NCBI RefSeq assembly: GCF_900566075.1
Contig: NZ_UPHU01000001.1
Coordinates: 5,766,325-5,830,324 of the forward strand
DNA length: 64,000 nt
Direction of reading: 5' to 3'
Origin: Mycobacterium pseudokansasii
GTDB lineage: Bacteria; Actinomycetota; Actinomycetes; Mycobacteriales; Mycobacteriaceae
Shown here: in pieces, positions 63,958 to 64,000 of the stretch
How positions within the stretch are numbered: the stretch's first letter is position 1
Layout: every line of letters starts with the position of its first letter
Program-made: the position numbers and the translations under genes
Notes under the pieces: generated by a model
What the model was told of the DNA's origin: nothing
Databases searched by the model: none
The model's input: only the letters and a program-made list of their open reading frames with translations

Positions 63958-64000
63958 AGCCACCTAGGAGAATCGAACTCCTGACCTGCTCATTACGAGT
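63958..64000 (-). tRNA. tRNA-Thr(CGT), 3' part (cut by window end)
   Basis: Read on the minus strand, the last 43 bases give ACTCGTAATGAG (anticodon CGT for Thr in its loop), the T-arm AGGAG-TTCGATT-CTCCT and the 3' acceptor AGGTGGC with discriminator U. CCA is not encoded in full. The 5' half, expected to begin GCCACCT, lies beyond the window. Confidence 0.85.

Noticed and set aside
63882..64000. tRNA-linked integration site
   Set aside because: A tRNA-Thr 3' end is present, but no repeat of its 3' sequence and no integrase were seen in the window.

Overview
The window is a high-GC chromosomal segment from a slow-growing, non-tuberculous Mycobacterium. The gene order is that of the M. tuberculosis H37Rv region radA (Rv3585) to Rv3635, and two PE_PGRS genes, two PE/PPE pairs, a lone PE and a lone PPE are present. 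PE_PGRS genes point to the M. marinum / M. kansasii side of the slow growers; the species cannot be fixed from sequence alone. Names and Rv equivalents come from recognising the proteins, not from a search.

Layout. 1-4131: end of radA, disA (c-di-AMP synthase), a Pro-rich membrane protein, beta-carbonic anhydrase canB and mutY. 4418-11959: an accessory block, absent from H37Rv at this site, encoding a DAB-type inorganic carbon uptake system (dabB, dabA), a PII-like protein, a beta-carbonic-anhydrase homologue that has lost its catalytic Arg, a DUF6671 zinc-ribbon protein, an unknown protein and a small winged-helix regulator. 12281-14728: hydrolase, mhuD, lpqF. 14733-16300: cbtB-cbtA cobalt transport genes behind a cobalamin riboswitch, followed by a histidine phosphatase with a degenerate RHG motif. 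16526-31186: a long minus-strand core block: clpC1, lsr2, lysS, coaX, panD, panC, a DUF2520 protein, two membrane proteins, folK-folB-folP1-folE and ftsH. 31255-31431: a 66-bp tandem repeat.

32216-35387 is a tightly overlapping trio (ephA, flavin monooxygenase, zinc alcohol dehydrogenase). The espACD region that H37Rv carries between ftsH and ephA is missing. 35384-43464 is accessory: a PE protein with a Pro-rich and Tyr/Gly-rich tail, an HTH protein, a hydrolase-adenylyl cyclase fusion, and two divergent PE/PPE pairs around 1.1 kb with little coding. 43526-50022 returns to the core: lpqG, hpt, tilS, a DUF2342 zincin, dacB, ppa and a DUF475 membrane protein. A G-rich PPE gene follows, then an envelope-glycan set (flippase-like protein, GT2, DUF2304). 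A SARP/AfsR-type regulator and a large PE_PGRS separate these from galE1 and a GT-C-like membrane protein. The window ends with a second PE_PGRS and the 3' part of a tRNA-Thr(CGT).

The main point of interest is the carbon block. DabB and DabA should form an energy-coupled CO2-hydrating or bicarbonate-accumulating complex in the membrane. The PII-like protein and the catalytically suspect carbonic-anhydrase homologue look like regulatory or sensor parts. A probable leaderless 15-codon upstream ORF overlaps the dabB start, and a perfect 21-bp-stem hairpin divides the transcript between the CA-like and DUF6671 genes.
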